Position numbers and translations under genes: made by a program. From Chlorobaculum limnaeum (GTDB lineage Bacteria > Bacteroidota > Chlorobiia > Chlorobiales > Chlorobiaceae), in assembly GCF_001747405.1 (NCBI RefSeq), contig NZ_CP017305.1, forward strand, positions 948,001 through 1,012,000: DNA of 64,000 nt, read 5' to 3'. The notes beneath the pieces were generated by a model that saw nothing but the letters and a program-made list of their open reading frames with translations, was not told the DNA's origin and did not search any database. Shown one piece after another: positions 35,801-44,566 of this stretch. Position 1 is the stretch's first letter. Each line of letters starts with the position of its first letter.

Positions 35801-36998
35801 CCCGCTCCGTGGCGGCTTCATCCGGCAGCTCCGAAACCCTCGGTACGATAATGACCTCACCGACGGTGATTTTTTTCGTTGACCACTCGAACTCGGCGGT
35901 CGGAAGCTGCTGGAGTATTTCGATCTGCGGCTCGATGCCTTCGGCGCACCACTCATGGGTGTTGTCCATGAGCTTCAGATTGTCGTAGTACTGGAAAATA
36001 TAGCTCCGGTCGGCACGCACAAACTCTCCGATTGACTGCAATGCCTTGTCGATCATGGCGTCGATCTCTTCGGCCGAGGCGCTGATGAACTCGTTGGCCA
36101 GCGTCGAAATCAGGCGTTCGAACCTTCGGTTGTAGGCGACCTCCTGTTCCGAATGCTTCCGGATCGTGTTGTCGAGCACATAGCCTTCGAAGCTGGTTAT
36201 CTGGCCTTTTTCATCCCTGATGATGGTCGTGAAGTCGTAAATCCAGGCGATCTGGCCATCTTTGCGGATGATACGGTACTCCTGCTCGAAAGAGGTGCAT
36301 TCGGGATTGGCGAAAAAGACGGTTATCTCATGCAGAATGCGGTCGAGATCATCAGGATGGACAATATCTGTATACCCGATGATTCCCGAGGTGAAGTCGG
36401 ATGGCGGGTATCCCGTCAGCATGATGACGTTTGGCGAGACATATTCGGTTGGATAGCCTTCGCTGTTCAGCCACTTGAATACCGTGACCGGCCCTTCGAG
36501 AAAGAGATTGCGCTCTTCCCGAAGCTTCTGTTCGGCACGTTTGCGTGCCGTTATGTCCTGATGCGAGCCTGCCATGCGAAGCGGCTTGCCCTCGCCGTCA
36601 CGCTCGAACACCTTGCCGCGGTCGAGAATCCAGATCCAATGGCCACTCTTGTGCCGCATCCGCACCTCCGCTTCATAGAAATCGGTTTCACCGCGAAAGT
36701 GACTTTCGATGCGAGCGGTCGCTTCACGCAGGTCTTCCGGATGGCTGAAGTTTTCCCAGGTGGCTATCGTGACCTGGCCGAGCTCCTCGGCAGTGTAGCC
36801 GATCATCTCGACCCATGCGCTGTTGGTGGTCACCAGGCCGGTCTGAATGTCCCAGTCCCAGTATCCGGCTTTGGTGCCTTCGACAACCAGAGAGAGCCGG
36901 TTCAGCTCTTTTTTCAGCACTGCATTCTCGGCTTCGAGATGGCTGATTTTGGCTTCGTTATCGTTGCTTGACGCATTCATGGCGTTGTTGTCGTTCAT
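32805..36998 (-). CDS. PAS/GAF hybrid sensor histidine kinase with receiver
   Basis: 1397 residues, soluble. Order: two PAS domains (about 35-155 and 165-290), two GAF domains (about 300-460 and 470-625), three more PAS domains (640-750, 765-880, 895-1015), HisKA with His1034 in [20 protein letters not shown], HATPase with [19 protein letters not shown] and [15 protein letters not shown], and a C-terminal receiver ([37 protein letters not shown]). A short coiled coil starts the protein. It resembles the kinase at 15896-19054 in its core. The ligand is unknown. The gene is alone; the RR at 31834 faces it. Confidence 0.93.
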   Translation of the reverse strand: [1397 protein letters not shown]

Positions 36999-37441
36999 TG
37001 CCGGTAACTTTACTGTGGGGTTTTGGTCGGGAGCTTGTGCAAGGTTACAACCTTTTTCAGAGGCATATAAAGCTTATAGATATTACAAATGTAACAAATA
37101 GACATTTATGTATTATTGTTCCATGAGCGATTCATAAAAAAATCCGAATCGAACGCTCTCGCACAGCCTTGGCCAGAAGCGATCAAGCCGACGCTGATAC
37201 CTGCGGCAGGCACGAGTCTGTATGCATCGGTGTAAGGGGGCAAGCGTAATAAAGAGTTACGTCATCGATAAACAATCGGTCTCTCTCAGCGCCCGGATCG
37301 GTGAAATGCATCGTTATCCTGTCAACGTGAGGTGACATGACACTCTCTGCAATATCTTGCAATACAGGCAAGATGGAGGGGGATGGAGCAGGCATTGTTC
37401 TTCTCTGAAAGAATTCAGCGCCTTTCTGGTTCGTTTTGGTA
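36999..37441. other. gene-free spacer
   Basis: About 440 bp. A 70-codon minus frame at 37183-37395 (with ERDRLFIDDVTLYYA) has no start signal or recognised family and I do not call it. The kinase promoter should be near 37000-37100, where the DNA is AT-rich. Confidence 0.45.
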
Positions 37442-37478
37442 ACAAAAAGGCTGTCTCAGGTTTGAACCCGAGACAGCC
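37442..37478 (-). terminator. Rho-independent terminator of the repeat-protein gene
   Basis: A 9-bp stem GGCTGTCTC/GAGACAGCC with a 12-base loop lies about 20 bp past the stop at 37499 and is followed on the minus strand by TTTTTGTT. Confidence 0.88.
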
Positions 37479-37498
37479 TCGTTTATCGTTCTTGCGTT

Positions 37499-38449
37499 TT
37501 AAGGTCTGCCGTCAGGTCTGCCGTCAGGTCTGCCGTCAGGTCTGCCATCCGGTCTGCCATCCCTGTCTCTTCTGTCGTCGTCACGTCTGCCGTCCGGCCT
37601 TCCATCCGGTCGTCCGTCGGGTCTGTCGCCAGGTTTGAAGTCCGGTCGTCCGTCGGGTCTGTCGCCAGGTTTGAAGTCCGGTCGTCCGTCGGGTCTGCCG
37701 CCAGGTTTGAAGTCCGGTCGTCCGTCGGGTCTGCCGCCAGGTTTGAAGTCCGGTCGTCCGTCGGGTCTGTCGCCAGGTTTGAAGTCCGGTCGTCCGTCGG
37801 GTCTGCCGTCGGGTCTGCCGTCAGGTCTGCCGCCAGGCCTGAAGTCTGGTCTGCCATCTGGTCGTCCGTCAGGTCTGAAGTCGGGCCGTCCGTCGGGTCT
37901 GCCATCGGGTTTGCCGTCCGGCCTGAAGTCGGGTCTGCCATCGGGTCTGCCGCCAGGCCTGAAGTCGGGTCGTCCGTCAGGTCTGTCGCCAGGTCTGAAG
38001 TCGGGCCGTCCGTCGGGTCTGCCATCCGGCCTTCTGTCGCGGAGGCGCTGGTCCCTGAAATGTCTGTCCCAGTAAACACGGTCGTGACGCCGGTATTCGC
38101 GGTCGCGACGACGTCTGATATCGTCCCACCGGTGCCTTCTGATCTGGTAAGGCAGGCTCCAGTACCTCACCGGAGCCCACGGGCCACGGTAGTACCTGGA
38201 GCGGTACCAGCCGCCGTCGCGGTAGATAAAGAAATAATCGCCATAACGGATCACATCGTAGTCCCAGCCGTAGGAGACAGCGAAGCCGTAATCGTCGATG
38301 TAGATGAAATCGGGGCCGTAGTCATCGATATAAAGAGGTACGCCAAGGTTGATATTCAGATTGACTTCTGCATTCGCATTGTTTGGGGGTGTCGTGCAGA
38401 GCAGCAGTCCCGCAACACCGGCGCTGGCCAGAAAGAGTGATTTTTTCAT
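37499..38449 (-). CDS. secreted basic protein with RPDGRP tandem repeats
   Basis: 316 residues. Signal peptide KKSLFLASAGVAGLLLC to about residue 27. Residues 28-140 form a domain with repeated YIDDYG, YFFIYRDGGWYRSRYYRGP and an Arg-rich end, RRHRWDDIRRRRDREYRRH. From about 140 to the stop the chain is tandem repeats built from RPDGRPDFRPG and RPDGRPDFKPG, with one DDDRRDRD break. The repeat is highly basic and acidic in alternation and likely unstructured. The first domain is related to the protein at 51117-51590, which lacks the repeats. Function is unknown; an outer-surface or polyanion-binding role is a guess. It ends in its own terminator. Confidence 0.8.
   Translation of the reverse strand: MKKSLFLASAGVAGLLLCTTPPNNANAEVNLNINLGVPLYIDDYGPDFIYIDDYGFAVSYGWDYDVIRYGDYFFIYRDGGWYRSRYYRGPWAPVRYWSLPYQIRRHRWDDIRRRRDREYRRHDRVYWDRHFRDQRLRDRRPDGRPDGRPDFRPGDRPDGRPDFRPGGRPDGRPDFRPDGKPDGRPDGRPDFRPDGRPDGRPDFRPGGRPDGRPDGRPDGRPDFKPGDRPDGRPDFKPGGRPDGRPDFKPGGRPDGRPDFKPGDRPDGRPDFKPGDRPDGRPDGRPDGRRDDDRRDRDGRPDGRPDGRPDGRPDGRP
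37500..38030 (-). repeat. tandem repeats inside the RPDGRP protein gene
   Basis: Units of 33-45 bp coding for GRPDGRPDFKPG or GRPDGRPDFRPG are repeated head to tail. Neighbouring units at 37625-37800 are nearly identical in DNA, so recent expansion by slippage or unequal exchange is likely. All units keep the reading frame, and the opposite strand stays open for the same reason. Confidence 0.85.
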
Positions 38450-38655
38450 AGGTCGGTTCCTTTGATTACAGGGTAAAGTTCACTGGCCGGAATCGGGATG
38501 CCCTGAAAAATGCCGGGGAAGTCGAAATCCGTCCTTTTCATACGGTACGACGTTGTCATGTGGAAATTCTTTCAACAAAACAATGAAAAAACTCAACGGA
38601 TAGTTTCAGCCGGGAGGGTTTATCTGTTGGCGATTTTTTGTTTCGCCATTTTTGT

Positions 38656-39225
38656 TCAGCGCAGATCGCGTATTTTTTCAATCAGCAACTTGTGCGCCGA
38701 GATGGTCGGATCGTTTTCCGGAAGCCCGTTCAGATCGAGGTTCTTCACGACGAATTCAAGCATTCGCCGGTCGAGGTGTTCGGCGATGCCGAGCATGTGC
38801 GAGCGATGGTGCAGCAGTTCGAACAGAATCACTTTTTCAGCCTGGTTGCGCTTCATTTTCTCGAGGATTCTTGCCATGAGGTCGTTGTCGAGATGGCGCG
38901 AGACCTCGCTGAAGTATTCGAGCGGCAGGTCGTTGGCGTAGTTTACCGCCTGATCGACCCCCATCGTCCGGCAGACGCCGGCTGAAATCTGTGGGCGGAT
39001 GTGCTCGACCATGAGCGGAATGACGATGAAGTGCGGAATGAAGCGCACGATCGAACCGATGGCGTGGTACAGTTCGTCGAAGCCATCCGTTTGTTTGTCA
39101 ATCACCTCTTTGAGGTAGCGAGCGAGAGCCTCCTGCTCTTCATTCTTGAGGTTTTTCAGCGCTTCGGGAAGGGGAGTCTCGGTCCAGGAAAGCTTTTGTT
39201 CGATAGTTGCCATCGCGTTGAGCAT
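38656..39225 (-). CDS. conserved-looking helical protein of unknown function
   Basis: 189 residues from ATG 39225 (MLNAMATIEQ); ATG 39213 is an alternative, and the longer frame to 39288 gives an unlikely leader. It is predicted to be nearly all helix: EEQEALARYLKEVIDKQTD, YHAIGSIVRFIPHFIVIPL, then NDLMARILEKMKRNQAEKV. The central segment is hydrophobic but broken by charges. The end (LIEKIRDLR) closes cleanly. I recognise no family. It is transcribed alone, in the opposite direction to the small gene that follows. Confidence 0.65.
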   Translation of the reverse strand: MLNAMATIEQKLSWTETPLPEALKNLKNEEQEALARYLKEVIDKQTDGFDELYHAIGSIVRFIPHFIVIPLMVEHIRPQISAGVCRTMGVDQAVNYANDLPLEYFSEVSRHLDNDLMARILEKMKRNQAEKVILFELLHHRSHMLGIAEHLDRRMLEFVVKNLDLNGLPENDPTISAHKLLIEKIRDLR

Positions 39226-41207
39226 GATTGTCCGGAGCCGGAGCGCCGGTGGGTGAAGCCGGAGCAGGAAGTGACCGGCGAAATGCATTCAATAATGGTA
39301 TTCAAAATATCGGTGAAATGAAAAGTATCGGCAATGGATTTTTCAGAGGCCTGCGGTCTGGAGCCTGCTTGTCGCGCAGTTTATAAATGTAAGGGTGCTT
39401 GCAGGATGCGTGGGTGATGAACCGAACACTCTTTTTACGCAGGACTTTCTGTGTTGAATTCGACTGTGTGATGAGCCTGATACATATTTAAATAGCATAT
39501 ATTTTTGAACCTGCTGCAGGTTGTTTTGTGGTCCTTCAAAAAAACATTTTGAAAAGTTGCATTTATTTAATATTTAACAATTGTTAATATGGGTTCAGGT
39601 GTTGCTGTTATCTGATTTTTTTTATAGTTTTTTCCCGTTCAATAAATTTAAACATATGGCATCATGAAAAAGCATTTCATTACTGTCGCGTTATATCTGT
39701 TCTCGTTGATTATGACGGGTACAGCCGTAGTGTATGTAAAGCACTCGCCATTTGTAGTACAATTATCTAAAGGGCTTGAGGTCGTTAAGGCATCTAATGG
39801 CGTATGATGATTATTTTGTATGGTTTATTGTTTCGTTCATTGTGCCGATGAGCGATTTTTGACGTTGTTTGGAGTTTTTTTTGTCGATCCGGTCTCTAAG
39901 TCTTTACGAAATTCAGTGTTATCACCGGCAGGTTCGGGGTAAGCTCCTGATGCCTGGTACACTCATTCCCATATACGGAACGCGCCGTAACAGAGCTTCA
40001 GGATAGACTGTCCATCTATCGGACACATGCGTGTTTTCGACTCGATTTTTTGTTCATGCCCGGCTGGAAACAAAGCCCTGAACGGCGAATCTTCATCTGA
40101 TCGCCCTACTGATGGATGCTGAGACGTTTTTCTTTTTGACGACACAAACTCTTTCAGATAAATAACCTACGAGGTTAGTTCTTTCTGGGCCAATCGACTT
40201 CGGGCTTCAGTTATCCGATGATTTTGCAGTGTTCCCCGTTCCAACTCAGGGAGTCATTTCCTGTTTTCGAGCTATTTCCAGTTTCTGGAAGAGGTCGTGT
40301 ACAATTTTCTGGATCATGACTCTCAATCGGGTTCTCCGGTTGGGATGAAACACGTACTTTTGTGCAATTCCAGTCTTTGTAAATCTTTCGTTGAGAGCTT
40401 CTTCGCGTACTTCCGGTTTTGTGATCAGACGTAAATATGCGATGTTTCTTTTTGTCGTTTTCGCTGGATTGTAACTGATTCTTGTATACTATCTTTCCTG
40501 TTATTATGGGATATTTCAGATATGATTCGTGATGCGATTATATCAGGAAATGTTTCTGCGAATATCTATATTCTGTATAGCGGATCAATTATTTCATTGC
40601 CTTCATTTTAATGAGTTGAGATGGCGCGACTGATAAAAAATATGATGGTATAGATAGCGTCTTTGTCTTGTCCGTCTGCGTATATGTTCGCCGGCCGAAA
40701 CTCTTGAGACATTCCATTATTCAGGCAGGTAAGACGCTATAATTTCGTCGTTATGTTGCGATCGCTGCATTCTTTTTGTTGCATCGATAATGACCCAGAT
40801 GCAATGAGAACCGTCAAAATAATGTGTTGAAAACACTCTGTTTGCTCATGCTGAACGAGTTCTATCAGTGTATCCGAAGGAAAAGATTCAGGAAATGACC
40901 CTTATCCCTCGCTACAGCTTATCACGAGCGCTTCTCTTTTTCGATTGGACAATCCTGTCTTACGCGCAAAACCCTGTGATATATAAACCACGCTTCAGGA
41001 TGCTGATGCAGCTGGTGCTGCGCCTGTTTCGGCCTGTTATTTGCCGTAACTGTTTCGTGCTTGTGGCTGCTCGCCGGGATGCGCCTTGCCAGAGATTAAA
41101 TATAAAATGCAAAAATCAGGGTAATAATAATATGTATAAATCGTGACTATGTGAGCTTGTTGTCTTATCTTTCAGTTGAATCTTTCAACGATAACAGGAG
41201 GATTTTT
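39226..41207. other. gene-poor 2-kb stretch
   Basis: The only frame I would call is the 47-codon one at 39664-39807. Other frames (such as 39963-40145 minus and 40868-41146 plus) have no recognisable protein features. I see no tRNA, riboswitch or strong terminator. Composition is AT-rich and uneven. Decayed genes or an unrecognised RNA gene are possible. Confidence 0.45.
39664..39807 (+). CDS. possible 47-residue membrane peptide
   Basis: ATG 39664 opens KKHFITVALYLFSLIMTG with a hydrophobic helix near residues 5-25, then YVKHSPFVVQLSKGLEVVK and a stop at 39807. The positive start and single helix fit a small membrane or secreted peptide. No Shine-Dalgarno sequence is seen, and the upstream DNA is AT-rich. 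It is too short to judge by codon use. Confidence 0.35.
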   Translation: MKKHFITVALYLFSLIMTGTAVVYVKHSPFVVQLSKGLEVVKASNGV

Positions 41208-41522
41208 ATGGCTACCATGCAGGTTGATTTCGACTCGTACAAGCTCTGGTATTGCAGCGGCCACCCGTATGAAGCGCTCATTTATGTCTATAAAAAATGT
41301 TCGTATGTAGGGAGTATCATCTTTTACAAGGATGACGCCGCAATTCCGGCCAACGTGAGCTATCCTGAGCCGTCGATTCACTTTCCGCTCAGCAGGTTCA
41401 ACGACGTGATGACGATCCTGCGGGACGAAAAACCGCTTTATCTATTCCTGAACGAAAACAGCAGGATCGGTATGGTCGGCACCAGCGAACTGGAACCTAC
41501 TGGCGAGCAGGAAGGCAGGTAA
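41208..41522 (+). CDS. small soluble protein of unknown function
   Basis: 104 residues. An AGGAGG site at 41196-41201 lies 6 bases before ATG 41208, one of the few strong ribosome sites in the window, so high expression is likely. The protein (MATMQVDFDSYKLWY, then SGHPYEALIYVYKKCSYVG, IHFPLSRFNDVMTILRDEK) alternates strands and helices and ends in an acidic tail. There is no signal or membrane segment. I do not recognise the family. The ABC-F gene follows 148 bp downstream. Confidence 0.72.
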   Translation: MATMQVDFDSYKLWYCSGHPYEALIYVYKKCSYVGSIIFYKDDAAIPANVSYPEPSIHFPLSRFNDVMTILRDEKPLYLFLNENSRIGMVGTSELEPTGEQEGR

Positions 41523-41670
41523 GGCCGGTCGAGATCATCACTCCATAAAGCCCCGCTTTGCGCGCGACTTTTTTTATAGACCGATTCCAATCGATTTCGG
41601 GGAGAGAGTCCTGCGGGTTCCCGTTGCAATAGGCTATATTTCAGCTTTTTCAGCGCAAAACGGGGCAGAG

Positions 41671-43572
41671 ATGATATTACTGACGGTCGAGGGGATTGGC
41701 AAGACGTACGGATTGAAAACGCTGTTCGAGGAGGTGTCGTTCGGCATCGACGACCGCGACAAAATTGGCATCATCGGTGCCAACGGCAGCGGCAAGAGTA
41801 CGCTGATGAAGATTCTGGCCGGAGCCGAGACGCCCGATACCGGAAGAGTGATGGTGTCGAAGGAGAAGAAAATTTCCTATCTGCCGCAGGATTCGCCGTA
41901 CGACGCTGATGACACCGTGCTCGAAGCGGTGCTCAAGTCAGGCGACAAGGTGATGGCGCTGATCTGCGAGTATGAACTCACCTTGCAGGCTCTCGATCAT
42001 TCAGAGGGCGATCAGACGGAACTCATCGAGAAGATGACGCATCTGTCGCACGAACTCGACGTGAGCGGCGCGTGGGACCTCGAATCGAACGCCAAGGCGG
42101 TGCTCGGCAAACTCGGCCTGAACGACCTGACGGCGAAAATGGGTACGCTCTCCGGCGGCCAGCGCAAGCGCGTGGCGCTCGCTCATGCGCTCGTCATTCC
42201 GAGCGACGCGCTGATTCTCGACGAGCCGACCAACCATCTCGATGCCGACAGCGTCGAGTGGCTAGAAAATTACATCCGCCGCTACGCCGGCGCAGTAATT
42301 CTGATTACGCACGACCGCTACTTCCTCGACCGCGTGGCCACCCGGATGATCGAACTCGACGGACGCACGGCCTTGACCTACACTGGCGGCTACGCCAGCT
42401 ACCTTGTGCAGAAGCAGGAAGAGGAGGCGCAGGAGATTCGAGACGAGCGCAAGCGCAACGCGCTGGCCAGGCAGGAGCTCGAATGGATGCGCACCGGCGC
42501 GAAGGCCCGCACCACCAAGCAGAAGGCGCGTTTGCAGCGAGCCGAAGCGCTGGTCTATGCCCCGAAAAAGGAGCAGAAGCAGGAGATGGAGATCGGCTTC
42601 GGCGCGGAGCGGCTCGGCGACAAGATCGTTGAGTTCCATGACGTCTCGAAATCGTACGGCGAAAAGAAGCTGCTGCGTGATTTTGACTATATGCTCGAAA
42701 AGGGCGACCGCATCGGCATCATCGGCCCGAACGGCTCTGGCAAAACTACACTGCTCGAAATGATCGCCGGGCGCGTCAAGCCCGACAGCGGGCGCATCGA
42801 AATCGGCCAGACGGTCAAGATCGGCTACTACGACCAGGAGAGCCGCGAGCTTGACGACTCGAAGCGCGTCATCGAGTACATCAAGGAGGAGGCCGAGCAG
42901 ATCAAGACCAAGGACGGTACGCTGGTCTCCGCCGCAAAAATGCTCGAACGCTTCCTCTTTTCAGGGGCGGCGCAGTACAACCCTATCGGCAACCTCTCTG
43001 GCGGCGAGCGGCGACGGCTCTATCTTTTACGCCAGCTCATCGGCTCGCCCAACGTACTTTTGCTCGACGAGCCGACCAACGACCTCGACATCCCGACCCT
43101 GCGCGTGCTCGAAGATTACCTCGACACCTTTCCCGGCTGCCTCGTCGTGGTGAGCCACGACCGCTACTTCCTCGACCGTACCGTCGAGCACATCTTCGCC
43201 TTCGAAGGAGACGGCACCGTGCGTCGTTATCCCGGCAACTACAGCGTCTATCTCGAAATGAAAGCTGCTGCCGCCGCCGAGGAGCAAGCCGCGAAGCCCA
43301 AAGCCGTGCCCGCGAAGCCTGCCACGCCAGCGCCGTCCGCCTCATCCACGCCAAAACAGCGCAAGCTCAACAGCAAGGAGAAACGCGAACTGGAGCAGCT
43401 CGAAGTGGCGATAGCCGAGGCCGAAGAGCGGCAGGAAGCGATCAACCGCGAACTCGCCGCCGCCGGTTCCGACTTCGAAGCCGTGCAAAAGTTGGGCGAC
43501 GAATTGCACAAAATTCAGGAAAAGCTCAATAAAGATATGGAACGCTGGTCGGAGCTTGCCGAGCTGGCGTGA
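41671..43572 (+). CDS. uup: ABC-F family ATPase, Uup type
   Basis: 633 residues. Two ABC ATPase domains: Walker A GANGSGKST (36-44) with LSGGQRKR and LILDEPTNHLD, and GPNGSGKTT with LSGGERRR and LLLDEPTNDLD. A charged linker (about 240-300) joins them. The C-terminal 80 residues, after an Ala/Pro linker, form a Uup-type coiled coil (LNSKEKRELEQLEVAIAEA). ABC-F proteins lack membrane spans; they act on ribosomes, and Uup is known to influence DNA recombination intermediates and ribosome function. Both ATP sites look intact. Confidence 0.93.
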   Translation: MILLTVEGIGKTYGLKTLFEEVSFGIDDRDKIGIIGANGSGKSTLMKILAGAETPDTGRVMVSKEKKISYLPQDSPYDADDTVLEAVLKSGDKVMALICEYELTLQALDHSEGDQTELIEKMTHLSHELDVSGAWDLESNAKAVLGKLGLNDLTAKMGTLSGGQRKRVALAHALVIPSDALILDEPTNHLDADSVEWLENYIRRYAGAVILITHDRYFLDRVATRMIELDGRTALTYTGGYASYLVQKQEEEAQEIRDERKRNALARQELEWMRTGAKARTTKQKARLQRAEALVYAPKKEQKQEMEIGFGAERLGDKIVEFHDVSKSYGEKKLLRDFDYMLEKGDRIGIIGPNGSGKTTLLEMIAGRVKPDSGRIEIGQTVKIGYYDQESRELDDSKRVIEYIKEEAEQIKTKDGTLVSAAKMLERFLFSGAAQYNPIGNLSGGERRRLYLLRQLIGSPNVLLLDEPTNDLDIPTLRVLEDYLDTFPGCLVVVSHDRYFLDRTVEHIFAFEGDGTVRRYPGNYSVYLEMKAAAAAEEQAAKPKAVPAKPATPAPSASSTPKQRKLNSKEKRELEQLEVAIAEAEERQEAINRELAAAGSDFEAVQKLGDELHKIQEKLNKDMERWSELAELA

Positions 43573-43629
43573 TTGAATTGAGTGGAGAGAATTTGTTACT
43601 GCTTCGGTGATAAAAACTCCCGACAATTG

Positions 43630-43766
43630 CCCCGGACTTCAGTCCGGGGTCTCCAGATAAGGCGAAATAAATAAGGGCTTTAGCCCAACATTCACTTTCA
43701 AGGGAGGTGGGAGTGAAGTCCCAATATTTATAAAGTGGTTTTGTAACCCCGGCTTGAAAGCCTGGG
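43630..43766. repeat. REP-like hairpin cluster, copy 2
   Basis: CCCCGGACTTCAGTCCGGGG (43630-43649), GGGCTTTAGCCC (43675-43686), GGGAGTGAAGTCCC (about 43709-43722) and CCCCGGCTTGAAAGCCTGGG (43747-43766). The first three are palindromes and the last is a slightly decayed one. They match the clusters at 773 and 50226. They sit between the ABC-F gene and the AlkD-like gene. Confidence 0.8.
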
Positions 43767-43814
43767 CAATTGAATGTAAGAGATGAAAGTTCCGTAGTAA
43801 TAACGGAGAAGCAT

Positions 43815-44510
43815 ATGATTGCCGTTATAAAGTCAAAACTCGAATCACTCGCCGATGAACCGAAAGCGGCTATTCTCCGGCGCTTTTTCAAGACCGGCCC
43901 CGGCGAGTATGGCGAGGGCGACCGGTTTCGCGGCATCCGCGTGCCGGTGCTGCGCAAGCTTTGCCGCGAGTTCCGGCACGCGGGCATCGAGGTGATTTCG
44001 GAGCTGCTCGACTCGCCATGGCACGAAGAGCGGATGCTCGCGCTGCTGCTGCTGATCGAGCGGTATCGCGCTTCGGATGAAGCTGGCCGGGAGAAGTTCT
44101 ACGATTTTTACTGCGCCCGCACGGAGCGCATCAACAACTGGGATCTGGTCGATCTCTCCGCACCCTACATCATTGGCCGCCACCTCGAAACACGCCGCCG
44201 TTCGCTGCTCTATCGCTTCGTCGAGTCGCCCAGCCTCTGGGAGCGCCGCATCGCCATCGTCTCGACCTTCCACTTCATCCGCAACAACGACTTCACCGAC
44301 ACCCTCGCCCTCGCCGAACGGTTGCTCGCCGACCCTGAATCGCTGCTCCACAAAGCCACCGGCTGGATGCTCCGCGAAGTCGGCAAACGCGACCAGCCAC
44401 TGCTTGAAGCCTTCCTCGATCGCCACGCCACCGCCATGCCGCGCACGGCGCTACGCTACGCCATCGAGCGCTTCCCGGAGGAGCAACGGCTTGCGTACCT
44501 CCGGAGGTAA
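43815..44510 (+). CDS. AlkD-like DNA glycosylase
   Basis: 231 residues from ATG 43815, which has CGGAGAA about 8 bases upstream; the longer frame from 43770 runs into the repeat. Helical HEAT-like repeats: FRGIRVPVLRKLCREFRHA, WHEERMLALLLLIERY, then NNWDLVDLSAPYIIG. This matches the AlkD alkylpurine glycosylase family, including Trp and Asp in the NNWDLVD segment. The enzyme removes 3- and 7-alkylated purines from DNA. It is cytosolic and stands alone. Confidence 0.9.
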   Translation: MIAVIKSKLESLADEPKAAILRRFFKTGPGEYGEGDRFRGIRVPVLRKLCREFRHAGIEVISELLDSPWHEERMLALLLLIERYRASDEAGREKFYDFYCARTERINNWDLVDLSAPYIIGRHLETRRRSLLYRFVESPSLWERRIAIVSTFHFIRNNDFTDTLALAERLLADPESLLHKATGWMLREVGKRDQPLLEAFLDRHATAMPRTALRYAIERFPEEQRLAYLRR

Positions 44511-44566
44511 ACCTGGGAGCGCCGAGCGCCTGCTCGGCACATGAAGCCACAGGCTTAACGCATTGA

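Noticed and set aside
36045-36400. Frameshift or gene break within the 1397-residue kinase
   Set aside because: The frame is continuous and the PAS and GAF order is consistent throughout.
37183-37395. 70-codon minus frame in the spacer after the large kinase
   Set aside because: No ribosome site, no known family and no neighbour support; kept only as a note.
37500-38030. Repeats taken as a CRISPR array
   Set aside because: There are no constant direct repeats with unique spacers; the units are in-frame coding repeats, and no cas gene is near.
37635-38075. Long plus-strand frame of SGLPSG-type repeats opposite the RPDGRP gene
   Set aside because: It follows from the tandem repeat, which keeps the other strand open. 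No start signal, no signal peptide and no stop-side terminator fit it.
40868-41146. 92-codon plus frame before the small protein gene
   Set aside because: Composition is unlike a protein, it has no recognisable domain and it overlaps the likely promoter of the next gene.
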